64,000 nucleotides of DNA from Papaver somniferum (Eukaryota; Streptophyta; Magnoliopsida; Ranunculales; Papaveraceae): the NCBI RefSeq assembly GCF_003573695.1, contig NC_039368.1, positions 78,506,374 to 78,570,373 on the forward strand, in the 5' to 3' direction. The notes beneath the pieces are model-generated. The model searched no databases, was not told where the DNA came from, and was given only the letters and a program-made list of their open reading frames with translations. Positions 10,742 through 20,030 of the stretch are shown one piece after another; positions within the stretch are counted from its first letter, which is position 1, and each line of letters begins with the position of its first letter. A program made the translations under genes and the position numbers.

Positions 10742-11035
10742 TAATTTTTTCATCGGTAAACGACAGTGATATATAAAGAAAGCTTACAAGAAGTAAGCAC
10801 AACCCTAGAGCATAGGGGGCTGTGTTACAGACTACCACAACACCCCATACCCCCAACACCTTATAAAGAAGAAAACGGACCCCCCTTGCAAAGCCCAGAA
10901 ATTCAAAATAATAAACCCCACTAAATAGCAAAACACTGATCCCAATTCGTCAAAATATTATCGATGGAGATCCCCTTCACAGGTTCAGAGTTTCTGCACC
11001 AAAAATACGCTTGAGATTTAATTTTTCTAATCATT

Positions 11036-11860
11036 TTATCCACGTCGAAATTGATGTTTTCGAACACCAGTTGTTTCTTTGGTCCCCAAATGGTTTAAGT
11101 GATGGCTGTTGGAAGTAAATTCCACAGAACTTGACCGCTTGCCGATACAATCTTTCTTGGGAATGACCCATTCTATGTTAATGTACGACAAGAAGTGACG
11201 CCAAATACCGGAAGAGGTAGGGCAGTGAAAAAGTAAATGAGTGGCAGATTCACCCGTTTTGCGACATAGAAGACAACCGTTAATGATTATGAGTACCTTT
11301 CTTACGAAGCGAATCAATAGTAGCTATATCCAATCTTATGTGGCCAAGTCCTTGACCACACACTAAGGTTTTAAATTTCCAATTCATGGTCTTTATTAAA
11401 CCAAGAGTATGCTGACTTTACGGTGAAATTGTCCAACTTGTCTATAGACCAAAAAATCGAGTCTTCACTTATATCCAACGCGATTTCTTCAATGATTGAA
11501 AGTAAGGAAGATACTTCCGTAATTTGATTCTGAGATAGTCTTCTATCGAAGCCGAGATTCCAAGCACCCCCATTTGAAATGGTTATAGCGCATTTTATTA
11601 TTGTCCAATTCTTTGCTGAAATAATGGCGTATAATGAGGGGTATCTTGAACAAAAGGCTTGATCGCCCACCCACCTGTTTTCCCAAAACCTAATAGTATT
11701 TCTATTCCCTACTTTCAACTTTGCACGGAGATTGAAAGAGTTTAAAAGCGAATAAATACCTTTACATATTCCGCATTTGTTTGGTGGCTTAGGCTTCTTT
11801 GTTTCTCTGTCAAAGTTTGCTGAATTATGTTTTGAAACAATGACATTTCTCCACATTACA
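11036..11860 (-). pseudogene. LINE ORF2 C-terminal region with zf-RVT domain
   Basis: Two minus-strand fragments give the C-terminal part of a LINE ORF2. The first (about 11856-11371) includes KLKVGNRNTIRFWENRWVGD and YSWFNKD, matching the usual L-x-x-x-x-GNG-x-x-x-x-FW-x-x-x-W and F-x-V-K-S-A-Y-x-W signatures. The second (about 11317-11036) has C-L-L-C-x6-E-S-x-x-HL-x-x-H-C, the zinc-binding zf-RVT motif, then IWRHF. The two are in different frames around 11330-11370. The upstream part of the frame is also broken near 11860-12330. Confidence 0.8.
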
Positions 11861-12330
11861 CTTTTCTCTTCGCTGAAACGTCACCACCATTTGGAAACTA
11901 AGGCTCTATTCATGCTTTTCAAAGATTTGAAACCAAGCCCCCCATTTTTCAAAGGAGTACAACAGATTTTCCGTTTCACATAATGATGTCCTTTTTTAGA
12001 ATCTGAGGAGTCACGTAAGAAATCACGAATAACCTTCTCAGTCGCTTTGATGACCTTTTGAGAGCAATAAAGAGAGAGAGCATATAAATAAGAATATTCG
12101 ATAAAAACACTCTTTGCTAGAGTTAACTTACCAGCTTTTGTAAGAGAAGATCTCTTCCAAGAACAAAGTCTCCTTTTGCATCTCTCAATTATTTCTTATC
12201 ATTTTTGCGCATTGGTTGTATTATCCCCCAGAGGCATACCCAGTTAATTAGAAGGAAGATAATCAGTTTTACATCCCATCGTTGTCGACATTACTTCGAT
12301 ATTAGTTGCATCTGCCACCCCAAATATCCC

Positions 12331-13180
12331 TCACTTGGAAAAATTGATTCTCAGACCCGATACCATCTCAAAACCCAAAAGATAATACCTTATGTAATTA
12401 ATCTGCTTGATCGAGTCATCTAAGAATACTAGAGTGTCATCCACGGATTGAAGATGACTCACTTTGTTCCCATTGACGCTCATACTAAAACCCCCTAGGT
12501 GACCTGATTCGTGTCCTGCTTGGAAAAGGAGGTTCAAGGCTTCGGAAACAATTAGAAAAAGGAAGGACGAGAGGGGATCATCTTGCGTTAAACCTCTCCC
12601 CGTAGTGAATTGGTTATGAGCCGAGCCATTTATTAGAACAGAAGTTGGTGTGTTGTTGATGCATCCTTGAACCCATTTTCTCCACAGCTCTCCAATCCCC
12701 ATCATTTTTAGGACTTCATCCACAAACTCCCAAAGAACATGGTCGAACGCTTTCTCAAAGTCGATTTTACATATGTTTTCTATCTTCCAAGTTCTCGAAA
12801 TCTTGTTTAATGTATGATCTTCTAGATTCCTGAATAGAAGTTATTACCTCCTTGTCATCCAAATCATCCAAGATAGCAAGTTCAGCAATAATTGCTTCAA
12901 TTTGTCTATCTACCTTCCCAAAAACATCTTTATTCCAAATTTTAATACTCTCCTTCAGAGCTTGAAGCTTCTTGGCCAAAACATAACCAGCTGAGCCATG
13001 AAATGAATACGAATCCACCATTCTTCCATTAATTCAAGCAGATTGGTATTGTGGAGGAACATTGCTTGGAAGCGATATGGAGAAGGACCCCAATCTTGGA
13101 TGTCGTAGCTCAAATTGATTGGCGCGTGATCAGAAAGAGTGAATTTTCCTCGAGTAAATTGGATAGGTTCGTTATATCTT
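12331..13180 (-). pseudogene. LINE ORF2 endonuclease end joined to RT second half
   Basis: Reading leftwards from 13180: SDHAPI (end of the APE-type endonuclease), then the linker ending QDFENLEDRKHM, then directly KIDFEKAFDHVLWEF, the RT palm segment normally several hundred residues further on. RT continues with GLTQDDPLSSFLF, where the family has GLRQGDPLSPFLF, and HLQSVDDTLVF, where the family has LQFADDTLVF. The DD pair of the active site remains, but the GDP to DDP change and the missing RT N-terminal half make it inactive. A frameshift lies at the junction near 12725-12770. Confidence 0.82.
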
Positions 13181-13190
13181 CAGACTTTGA

Positions 13191-13208
13191 TAAACAACGG
13201 TTTATTTT
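13191..13208. repeat. Right target-site duplication of the minus-strand LINE
   Basis: TAAACAACGGTTTATTTT, identical to 10724-10741. Confidence 0.9.
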
Positions 13209-13342
13209 GTTGTTTTTTTAGGATCGGTGTAGACCTACTGAAAAAAATTCTCAACATTTTCCTCGGGTGAATTTTTACCATGACAATACTACGTACACCA
13301 CTCATACACCCATGATGTGGAACCCCCTCCCTTCTTCTGGAG

Positions 13343-13755
13343 TTAGAGCTTCTCCAATGGTCATTGTGTGTGTTTCCTATATGGAAACACAAATAAGACA
13401 TCCTTAATTTTTTTTTTTTACTTGAAATTAGTGAAAGAAAAAAATCGATCTCCAAGAGTATTGCATGTAACATCTTTTTTTAATTAGCATAAACTTTATT
13501 TTCCATAATTAAGATTTTATTAGAGCTAAAATTGGTTAATTAATATACTAAAGTCAATTCATTTAATTAAAAGCTGACTAGGATGGTAGACAATGTCAAG
13601 GGGAATGTCTAAAACTAGATATTCACACTACCCAAAATCATCTATACATTGGTTTAAGACATCATGGTTGGAGAATGATTTTAAAGAAAATGGATGTGTA
13701 TCCTAGGTGGATTTTGACATTTATCTCCACAGACATGCCATTGGAGAAGCTCTAA
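13343..13755. mobile_element. Tourist-like MITE, about 413 bp
   Basis: The left end TTAGAGCTTCTCCAATGG is matched by the reverse complement of the right end (CCATTGGAGAAGCTCTAA, 13738-13755), an almost perfect terminal inverted repeat of the GAGC...CCA type found in PIF/Harbinger MITEs. The interior is AT-rich and non-coding. The target duplication is ambiguous because TTA/TAA may belong to the repeat itself. Confidence 0.7.
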
Positions 13756-14029
13756 GTGTGGGATTGAGCCAATAGTATAACAACATGGGAAAAAAATCTA
13801 ATAAAATCTGGGGGTATGCGCGGGGTATAAAGCATTTTCGTTTTTACCATAGCCTACCCATTGTACTTTTTTCATTTTCTTGGAGTAAGTTTTTTTACCA
13901 TAGCGTAGCCATTGTATTTTTTTTTTTATTTTTCTTGGAGTAACTTTAATAAGATATCTAATGAAATGCTTGTATTCCAACTGCTACTTCAAACTGAAAA
14001 TTCTAAACTTAATTTAACAGATAAAGAAG

Positions 14030-14760
14030 CCAGAAAGTAGGATGGCCATTTGCCCCACCCAAACCCATCCTCGTGGGTACCCGTCCCGTTTGGGTAGGGT
14101 TTTTCCGCACAAATGGGGATGGGGTCGGGTATGGGTAATACCCTAGACCTAAGTTAGGGGGATGGGGTGGGGACGGGATTCAAGGTCCCTGCCCCATATC
14201 CGCCCCGTACCTTTCATAACTTAGGGGTTTAGACTTTTATGCAACAATGTGTATAATTTTTATACTTCCACTACTTAGTCGAGATTTCTTTCATTTATCA
14301 TATTCTTGATGGTTCTTGTAAATTCATCACTTTCTTTCTTTTGTTGTGATCAGGCACATTCACTAAAAGTTAAAATAGAGAAGATGAAGCAGATAAATGA
14401 AATGGTTAACGTGGATGAAGATAGAATAAGAAGGGTAAAAATAGAAAAACTAATAAGTCATTAACATATTTTTTTGTTTACTTTAAGATAAATTACTGAA
14501 TTGAAGATTTCAGAATGCATTGTTCTTACGTTATTATTATTGTTTGAATCATATTTAAGTTTTGATTATAATCAAATTTATATATTAACTCAGTGTTACG
14601 GGTAATCCATGAAAAACCCGTCCCATATTAGTATTCTCTACGCCCCGCCCCAATTCATATGGATAACGGGGCAGGGATGGGTATTTTTTTTACGAACGGA
14701 GCAGTGACTGGGACCGACATACCCTCCCATACCTGCCCCATGACCATCCCTACTAGAAAG
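14030..14760. mobile_element. hAT-like non-autonomous element with 8-bp duplication
   Basis: The element proper is 14038-14752 (715 bp). It begins TAGGATGGCCAT and ends ATGACCATCCCTA, giving terminal inverted repeats of the form TAGGGATGG(T/C)CAT. Flanking octamers CCAGAAAG (14030-14037) and CTAGAAAG (14753-14760) agree at 7 of 8 positions, the duplication length of hAT transposons. Both subterminal regions are rich in GGGTATGGG/CCCCGCCCC words, while the middle is AT-rich. No transposase is encoded. Confidence 0.75.
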
Positions 14761-14934
14761 GACTATTATGGTCAACGAAATATTACGAAGTCTGTGCACA
14801 AGCTCGTGACCCTCTCTCTTTGACATGGAAGACATCATGATATCATGATTTCTGTTCTTTCATTTACTGTTTCACATAACACAAATAAGACTAGTAGTAT
14901 TAATGCACTTGGACGGGCTCAACATATAGATAGA

Positions 14935-14940
14935 TTTATT
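14935..14940 (-). terminator. Possible polyadenylation signal of the secreted-protein gene
   Basis: AATAAA on the minus strand, about 295 bp downstream of the stop codon at 15235; a second candidate lies at 14967-14972. The sequence between is partly purine-rich (about 14982-15063). Placement is inferred. Confidence 0.3.
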
Positions 14941-15234
14941 TTCGGCAAAACTCACAAGGGTAGTAATTTATTGGTCGATAAAAATAAGCAAAACAAAATA
15001 GAGGGGGACTTGGGGCCAAAACCTCGAAAAAGAAAAAGAAAAAAAAAAAGAAAAAGAGAGAAAACTCTATTAAAAAATACAAGCAGGTGGTTCACGCCCC
15101 TAGTGTCAACCACCATGCTTAGTTCACACATACGTACTAAATTGATCTATTCTTGGTGAACATTCAGCCTTTACATTGTCAGAGACTGCAAGAGCAGGGT
15201 GTTACGAAATCAAATAGTCCACTCCATCCCCGAC

Positions 15235-15939
15235 TCACATAAAATCGATCCTTGAGGTGGCAGAGGTGGGTATGTTATCTTTACAACAACAGGTGCAAAA
15301 CAGTGTAGTAGATTCATCTTCGTTTGAGCACATTTGCCTTGCCACTGTGCTATCCATTGACTTGCATTTTTTCTTACAACCACTTCTACAAGATCTGCAG
15401 TTACTGGTGCCAACCACATGAAAATCTACATATGTTTCCTCGAGTTTACACATCCTATCTGGAGATGGACACGGAGGAGATGGTGATTGTGGAGGAGGTG
15501 GAGAGGGAGATGGTGGTGGAGGTGAGGGTGGAGGAGGAGACGATGGTGGAGGTGGAGGTGGAGATGGTGGAGGGGGCGATGGTGGGGGTGGAGGTGGAGA
15601 TGGGGGAGGAGGTGGGGGTGAGGGTGGTGGTGGTGGTGGAGATTTGGGGCCCGCACAACAACATGGCCTTTTGAAGGCACGCGTTCCATAGACTGGTACG
15701 CATTTTCCAATATTGCAGCTTGGCCAACCTTTTTCCAAACAATCTCTCGAACAAACCTCTATGCAATGATTACAAGAAGATCCCCAATATTCTCCAGTAA
15801 GATCTGGAGACCATGCATCACATTTGTCATTGAATTGGCAAAGTTGGGATGCTACCATCTCTGCATGATAAAAAGAAAAAACAACTGTAACAAAGAGAAA
15901 CAACCAAACTAGAGATGATGATGAACTACTAGAAGCCAT
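15235..15939 (-). CDS. Secreted chimeric protein: two Cys-rich modules with extensin-like linker
   Basis: This intronless ORF encodes 234 residues. Residues 1-31 form a signal peptide (short polar start, hydrophobic LVWLFLFVTVVF core, cleavage probably after ASQ or near VAS), so the product should enter the secretory pathway. Residues 34-95 carry 11 cysteines, including C-x2-C-x3-C-x3-C (56-67) and a closing CCC (93-95). Residues 100-156 are almost entirely Ser-Pro3-6, the motif hydroxylated and glycosylated in extensins. Residues 157-219 carry 11 cysteines in the same order, again with C-x2-C-x3-C-x3-C (181-192) and CCC (217-219). The start is the only ATG before the signal peptide, and a TATA box lies about 90 bp upstream. 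A wall-associated or defence-related role is plausible, but I do not recognise the Cys-module family. Other ORFs over the linker are shadows of its repetitive codons. Confidence 0.85.
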   Translation of the reverse strand: MASSSSSSSLVWLFLFVTVVFSFYHAEMVASQLCQFNDKCDAWSPDLTGEYWGSSCNHCIEVCSRDCLEKGWPSCNIGKCVPVYGTRAFKRPCCCAGPKSPPPPPPSPPPPPPSPPPPPPSPPPPSPPPPPPSSPPPPSPPPPSPSPPPPQSPSPPCPSPDRMCKLEETYVDFHVVGTSNCRSCRSGCKKKCKSMDSTVARQMCSNEDESTTLFCTCCCKDNIPTSATSRIDFM

Positions 15940-16030
15940 CGTAAGTGACGATTACGGTACCCAGTTATTTAGGATTTTCTTCTTCTTCTTTTGTGGTGTA
16001 CTGATGGGATTAAAAGAAAAAGTACTGATC

Positions 16031-16039
16031 TATTTATAG
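16031..16039 (-). promoter_or_regulatory. TATA box of the secreted-protein gene
   Basis: The minus strand reads CCTATAAATA here, about 90 bp upstream of the ATG at 15939. A short leader with a pyrimidine/purine-rich stretch (15975-15990) follows. Confidence 0.65.
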
Positions 16040-16244
16040 GGCATGGACTTCAGTTTGAATTGATTTCATATCCATGGTTTTTGTGTTAGTGTTATTACAA
16101 TAAGTACCAAGGAACGTGGGGGGAAACAGAGAAAGGCGAGCATCTCAATGAGCCTGAGATTTGGGAAAGATACCTGTCGGTAAAATCATGGCTGCATTAA
16201 AATGCTTCTGCTTCCCTGTATTAACAACTCTTTTCCGATTAATA

Positions 16245-16317
16245 CTCCGCCTGTGTCAAAATAATTTTATGTGCAAATTTGCACATAAACAAGCTTATTA
16301 TTTTGAAATGAAGGAAA
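16245..16317. mobile_element. Stowaway-like MITE, 73 bp
   Basis: CTCCGCCTGTGTCAAAATAA at the left pairs with ATTATTTTGAAATGAAGGAA at the right. TA flanks both sides (16243-16244 and 16318-16319). The centre holds the palindrome TGTGCAAATTTGCACA. The element lies about 210 bp upstream of the TATA box of the secreted-protein gene, so it could influence that promoter. Confidence 0.75.
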
Positions 16318-16319
16318 TA

Positions 16320-16876
16320 AAAAAATATGGACCGTTTTTTTAAAAATAGAAGTCACTCCCGAAAGTCGGTAAAAGGATTTTACTTTATAAAAAGTCAAAT
16401 CCCATTTTGGAATTGAGTATTTAACCCCTTACTGATCAAAAAATAACTTTTCAAAATGTTTCAATGTGTTGTTCACACAACACATTGATTGAATTAACTT
16501 GATACGGCAGGCAGGCCAATCTCATTACTAAAAGGGTTTGGGGCGAAAAGTCTCATATCCTAAATCCCAAAAGTTCAGGGATCACATGCGGATTATTAAA
16601 TGATATGCGATCGCACAACTCCTCATGACGGTATTTTTTTCTATAAGAAGAAACGATGAACTCAGCAAGTACGTACGTCTAAGAAAGTGCTCCTTGAGTA
16701 ATCTACCATTATTGTATGTGACCATAAGGTCCGTAACGGCTCCATGATTTCTATGTACTTAGTTTATAGCAGATAAGACCTGTTTGATGTGTGTCGTGCT
16801 TACGCGTGGGGTGGGGTTTGTATCTAAAAGATCTTAGTAAGATACTCTACTTATTTGCGGATCACAAAAAGATACA
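16320..16876. other. Intergenic stretch left of element A
   Basis: No gene is supported. A perfect 12-bp inverted repeat with a 4-nt loop lies at 16461-16488 (TCAATGTGTTGT...ACAACACATTGA). Confidence 0.4.
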
Positions 16877-16881
16877 CTACT

Positions 16882-17841
16882 TGTATGTACACCTTTCATC
16901 ATCCACCACGTGTACAGAAAGAGACACGTGGAAGACATGTAAAACAAGATATCAAAACATGATAACAAGCATCTCATCAGAAGATGTCACCGGTCAGCAG
17001 ATCTGACGGTCGGGGACAGAGGATCACAGAGGTATGATGGCTTAGAGGAGCACCAGATAATACCCCTTGGGTGTTAATACACCCAATTCCGAGGAAGATC
17101 CCAGATCAACGGCTGAGAGGAAGTTTGACTGACACAGATGTGACCATACAAAGAGACACTTGTCTGACACGAGCACACATCCATCTACCCGCATTAAATA
17201 CCAAAGAGATATACACGTGTCAATCAGCTCGTGGAAGAGGCTAGGATAACCCTTCGTATTCAAGCTCAGGCCGCAGCGTATGCCGAAGACCTCTGCGTAA
17301 TGGGCACAAAGCACAAGAAGATAAGATTACAACGGCACCTCAGAAGTAGGACCCACGTTCCAACCCTATAAATACCCCTCTCCACTAAGAGAGAAGGGGT
17401 CGACCAATCCAGAGAAATTATAGGAGAATATAAGAGAGAGAAATAGGAAGAGTAAGTAATCCCCCTACTTCCGCAGACCTATGTATACTCTAAAGTCATC
17501 CGACTATCTTTGTAATCATTCAATACATAGTGAAACACCAGCTCCGTGGATGTAGGCCTTAGTGCCGAACCACGTAAATCTTTGTCTTATGTACATTTCA
17601 GCACTTTACATTCAGCGTTGAACTTCATGTGCTTTACATTTATACTTGATTCTCTATTTATTCCTTTATACGAACATTATTTATGATAATATTCGACTAG
17701 ACAATGACAAGCTCGAAGGCTTTGAGTCGATGAATCGATATAATCATCCCCTTTACACATACGACGTACAATTTTAGAATTAGAATGTATGCGAATATTG
17801 TTTGTGAACACGTGGATGGCTTCGTGATTTATGTGTTCACA
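16882..17841 (+). repeat. 5' LTR of element A
   Basis: It runs to ...GTGTTCACA and matches 26901-27844. A TATA box (CCCTATAAATACCCC, about 17368) precedes a purine-rich leader, so this LTR holds the element's sense promoter. Compared with the 3' LTR it carries about 17 extra bases near 17000-17015 (GGTCAGCAGATCTGACGG region). Short minus-strand ORFs are not genes. Confidence 0.9.
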
Positions 17842-17844
17842 ATC

Positions 17845-17862
17845 TGGCGCTAGAAACAGGGA
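17845..17862 (+). other. Primer-binding site of element A
   Basis: TGGCGCTAGAAACAGGG begins three bases after the LTR. The same sequence follows the 5' LTR of element B. The TGG start is that expected for pairing with a tRNA 3' end; the tRNA was not identified. Confidence 0.65.
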
Positions 17863-18352
17863 CTTTGTCCCGGTAAAAGATTTATCTCATCCTGTGATTT
17901 CACCTTAAACGCGCATTATGGTTGTGCTCTATTCTGGGTTCAGCGTGCTTTCAAAACCTTTTTTATTCTGGGTTCATGATCTTCATTTTCACAAACACCA
18001 TTTCAAAGCACACTAATCCACGGCCATCTATCACAGATTTGCACGTGTGGCGTTTTTCTTTTAAAACTAAGACTTAATAATCCAGATTCATGAGTTATCG
18101 CTACGGATCTGCCTTTTCAAGAGTTTTCCTTTTCAAAAGTAGTCTGAAAACAAGGTCCATGATTGTTTATTATAGGATTTGTATTGCGAAAACTAGACCG
18201 ATGGAGTCTTTATGTTTCTCTTTTATTAAGGCCCTTGGGCAGCTCATTTCCTTTTATTCCACAAATTTTGCGGATACGAATGGCACTAACCCGATCCTCG
18301 TGGATATCTTTGGTTCTCTTTATTTATTCCCCTATGCAGAAAAAGACTAAAA

Positions 18353-19357
18353 ATGGAAAAGATACTAGAGGCAGGAAAAACCAAAGCCTCATCAAAGGAG
18401 ACACCGAGGATTACCCCGGTCATGACCCGAAGCAAGCAGAAAGGAGACAAAGCTAAAACAGCTACTCAGAGGAAGGATGTTGCCGAAATCACCTCACCTA
18501 TGAAAACTAACTCCATTGCAGCCGCGGCTCTCAAAGCAGCAGCCAAAAAGAACAACGCAACTGTTGCGGCCCTCCAGGATACAGAAGCTAACAAGACTTT
18601 GGTTTCAAACCAAATCCATCAACAAAGAGAAGGGGTGGCAGAATCTATGACACATCAGCCCGCACATCCACCAGTCTTCGGAATGCCGTCAACCAACGGT
18701 CAGAATCAAACCATACCATTGGTTTTAGTACCGTGGGGGGAAGCTCAACCGAGGGGACCAAACTTGGAGATACCAACAATTGAAGCTGAACCGCATGGCC
18801 TTTATTGCTACACTAGAATGCCCTTTGGAATTCGAAACGCAGGGGAAACTTACCAGAGAATGGTCGATGCTATCTTCAGGCTATGGATTGGTAGTACCCT
18901 AGAAGTCTACGTTGATGACATGCTCGTCAAAAGTAGGCTGCGCAAAGATCACTACCAGGACCTGAGAGATATTATTTTCGAAGCAATGAGGAAACATCAC
19001 ATGAAAGTAAATCCAGAAAAATGCACCTTCGGTGTCACCTCAGGGAAATTCCTCGGATATCTGGTAACAAAAAGGGGTATTGAGGTAGACCCCGCGAAGA
19101 TTCAGGCCATAGTGGAAATTCCATCTCCGAAGAATTTAAAAGAAGTGCAAAAGCTCAATGGGTCCTTAGCAGCCTTGGGAAGATTTATTGTCGATCCTCG
19201 GACAAATGCAAACATTTTTTCAATATTCTCAAAAAAGGGAGTAAGTTTGAATGGACCGCAGAATGCGAAGAAGCCTTCCAAAGAATCAAGGAATACCTGG
19301 CTTCAATTTCAATCCTGCAGAAGCCTGATCCTGATGAGGTTTTGGCATTGTACATAG
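18353..19357 (+). pseudogene. Gag N-terminus fused in frame to the RT C-terminal half
   Basis: An ATG (MEKILEAGKTKASSKE) opens a 334-codon frame. Residues 1 to about 147 match the Gag start of element B (ITRSKQKGDKAK and FGMPSTN landmarks). At about residue 148 the frame switches without a break to YCYTRMPFGIRNAGETYQ, the RT segment just before the active site. RT continues with VYVDDMLVKS and NPEKCTFGVTSGKFLGYLV. Gag core, zinc knuckle, protease and the RT N-terminal half, including its first catalytic Asp, are deleted. A frameshift near 19195-19215 leaves the last residues of the frame meaningless and moves RNase H to another frame. Confidence 0.85.
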
Positions 19358-19722
19358 CAGCGACAGAAGACGCAGTTAGCGCAGTGTTGGTCAAAACCAA
19401 TACGAAGATAGAACAGCCTATCTATTATGTCAGCAAGACCCTCAATTCGGCGGAAAGGAATTACACGAAGATCGAACAACTCATCCTGGCATTATTATGG
19501 GCTACTCAAAAGCTGAGAACCTATTTCCTAACTCACTTCATCCACGTCCCATGCAAAGCACCACTGGAAGTAGTCCTCAAAAGCGCGGGAAAAGTAGGTA
19601 GAATATCCAGGTGGAACACCCATCTGGACCAATTCAACATCATTCATGAAATTCAACATTCCCAAAAATCCCAAGTATTGGCGGATTTCTTAGCAGACCT
19701 CCCCCTAGACAACGATGAATAG
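19200..19722 (+). pseudogene. RT connection and retroviral-type RNase H of element A
   Basis: In the frame shifted from the preceding ORF, the sequence continues FNILKKGSKFEWT, then LALYIAATEDAVSAVLV, IYYVSKTLNSAERNYTKIE and LALLWATQKLRTYFLTH, the usual order of a Ty3/Gypsy RNase H. It ends with the conserved QVLADFLADLPL and a TAG at 19720-19722, where element B continues. There is no independent start; the domain should be part of a polyprotein. Confidence 0.82.
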
Positions 19723-20030
19723 ATTTGGGGAATACCAGAAGCCGACGAGGAAATCAAGGATCCAGTTGATGTCCTCGAATATGAGGCAGTCGTACATGCC
19801 CTCCGCTTGATAATAGAGATGGGGGTCACTGATGTAAGACTGACAAGTGATTCGCAGCTTGTCATACGACAAATAGGGCTCGAATACAATGTGTACGACG
19901 ACACCCTCTCAGCTTACATGGCCTTGGTCCAAACATTGGCATCACAAATTCCGAACATCAAGTTCCGGCACTTATGAAGAAGGGATCTCAGGCAAGCGGA
20001 TGCACTAGCATATATATCATCTATGCTGAA
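19723..20030 (+). pseudogene. Truncated archaeal-type RNase H (aRH) of element A
   Basis: Element B has the complete domain with WEVFVDGSINKEGAGIGI at its start. In A, the equivalent of about 51 residues, including the first catalytic Asp in VFVDGS, is missing, and the sequence passes from VDVLE directly to YEAVVHALRLIIEMG. The remaining part keeps TSDSQLVIRQIG with its catalytic Asp, and ADALAYI. An in-frame TGA near 19975-19977 interrupts it. It is certainly inactive. Confidence 0.8.

Larger units (their letters stand above)
10742..13190 (-). mobile_element. L1-type LINE, internally deleted, 2449 bp
   Basis: The element lies on the minus strand and is bounded by a perfect 18-bp target duplication. 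Its 3' end, at the left, reads ...CCGATGAAAAAATTA, the short A-tail of a plant LINE. From its 5' side (right) it contains the end of the endonuclease domain (SDHAPI near 13130), the endonuclease-RT linker, the second half of the reverse transcriptase, and a C-terminal zinc-binding region. ORF1 and most of the endonuclease are absent, as in 5'-truncated LINE copies. Roughly the first half of RT is also missing at an internal junction near 12770. It encodes nothing functional. Confidence 0.88.

Noticed and set aside
15324..15766. Glu/Val-, His/Leu- and Thr/Ser-rich ORFs over the secreted-protein gene
   Set aside because: Out-of-frame readings of the proline-codon repeat. The 234-residue frame has a signal peptide, paired cysteine modules and a TATA box.
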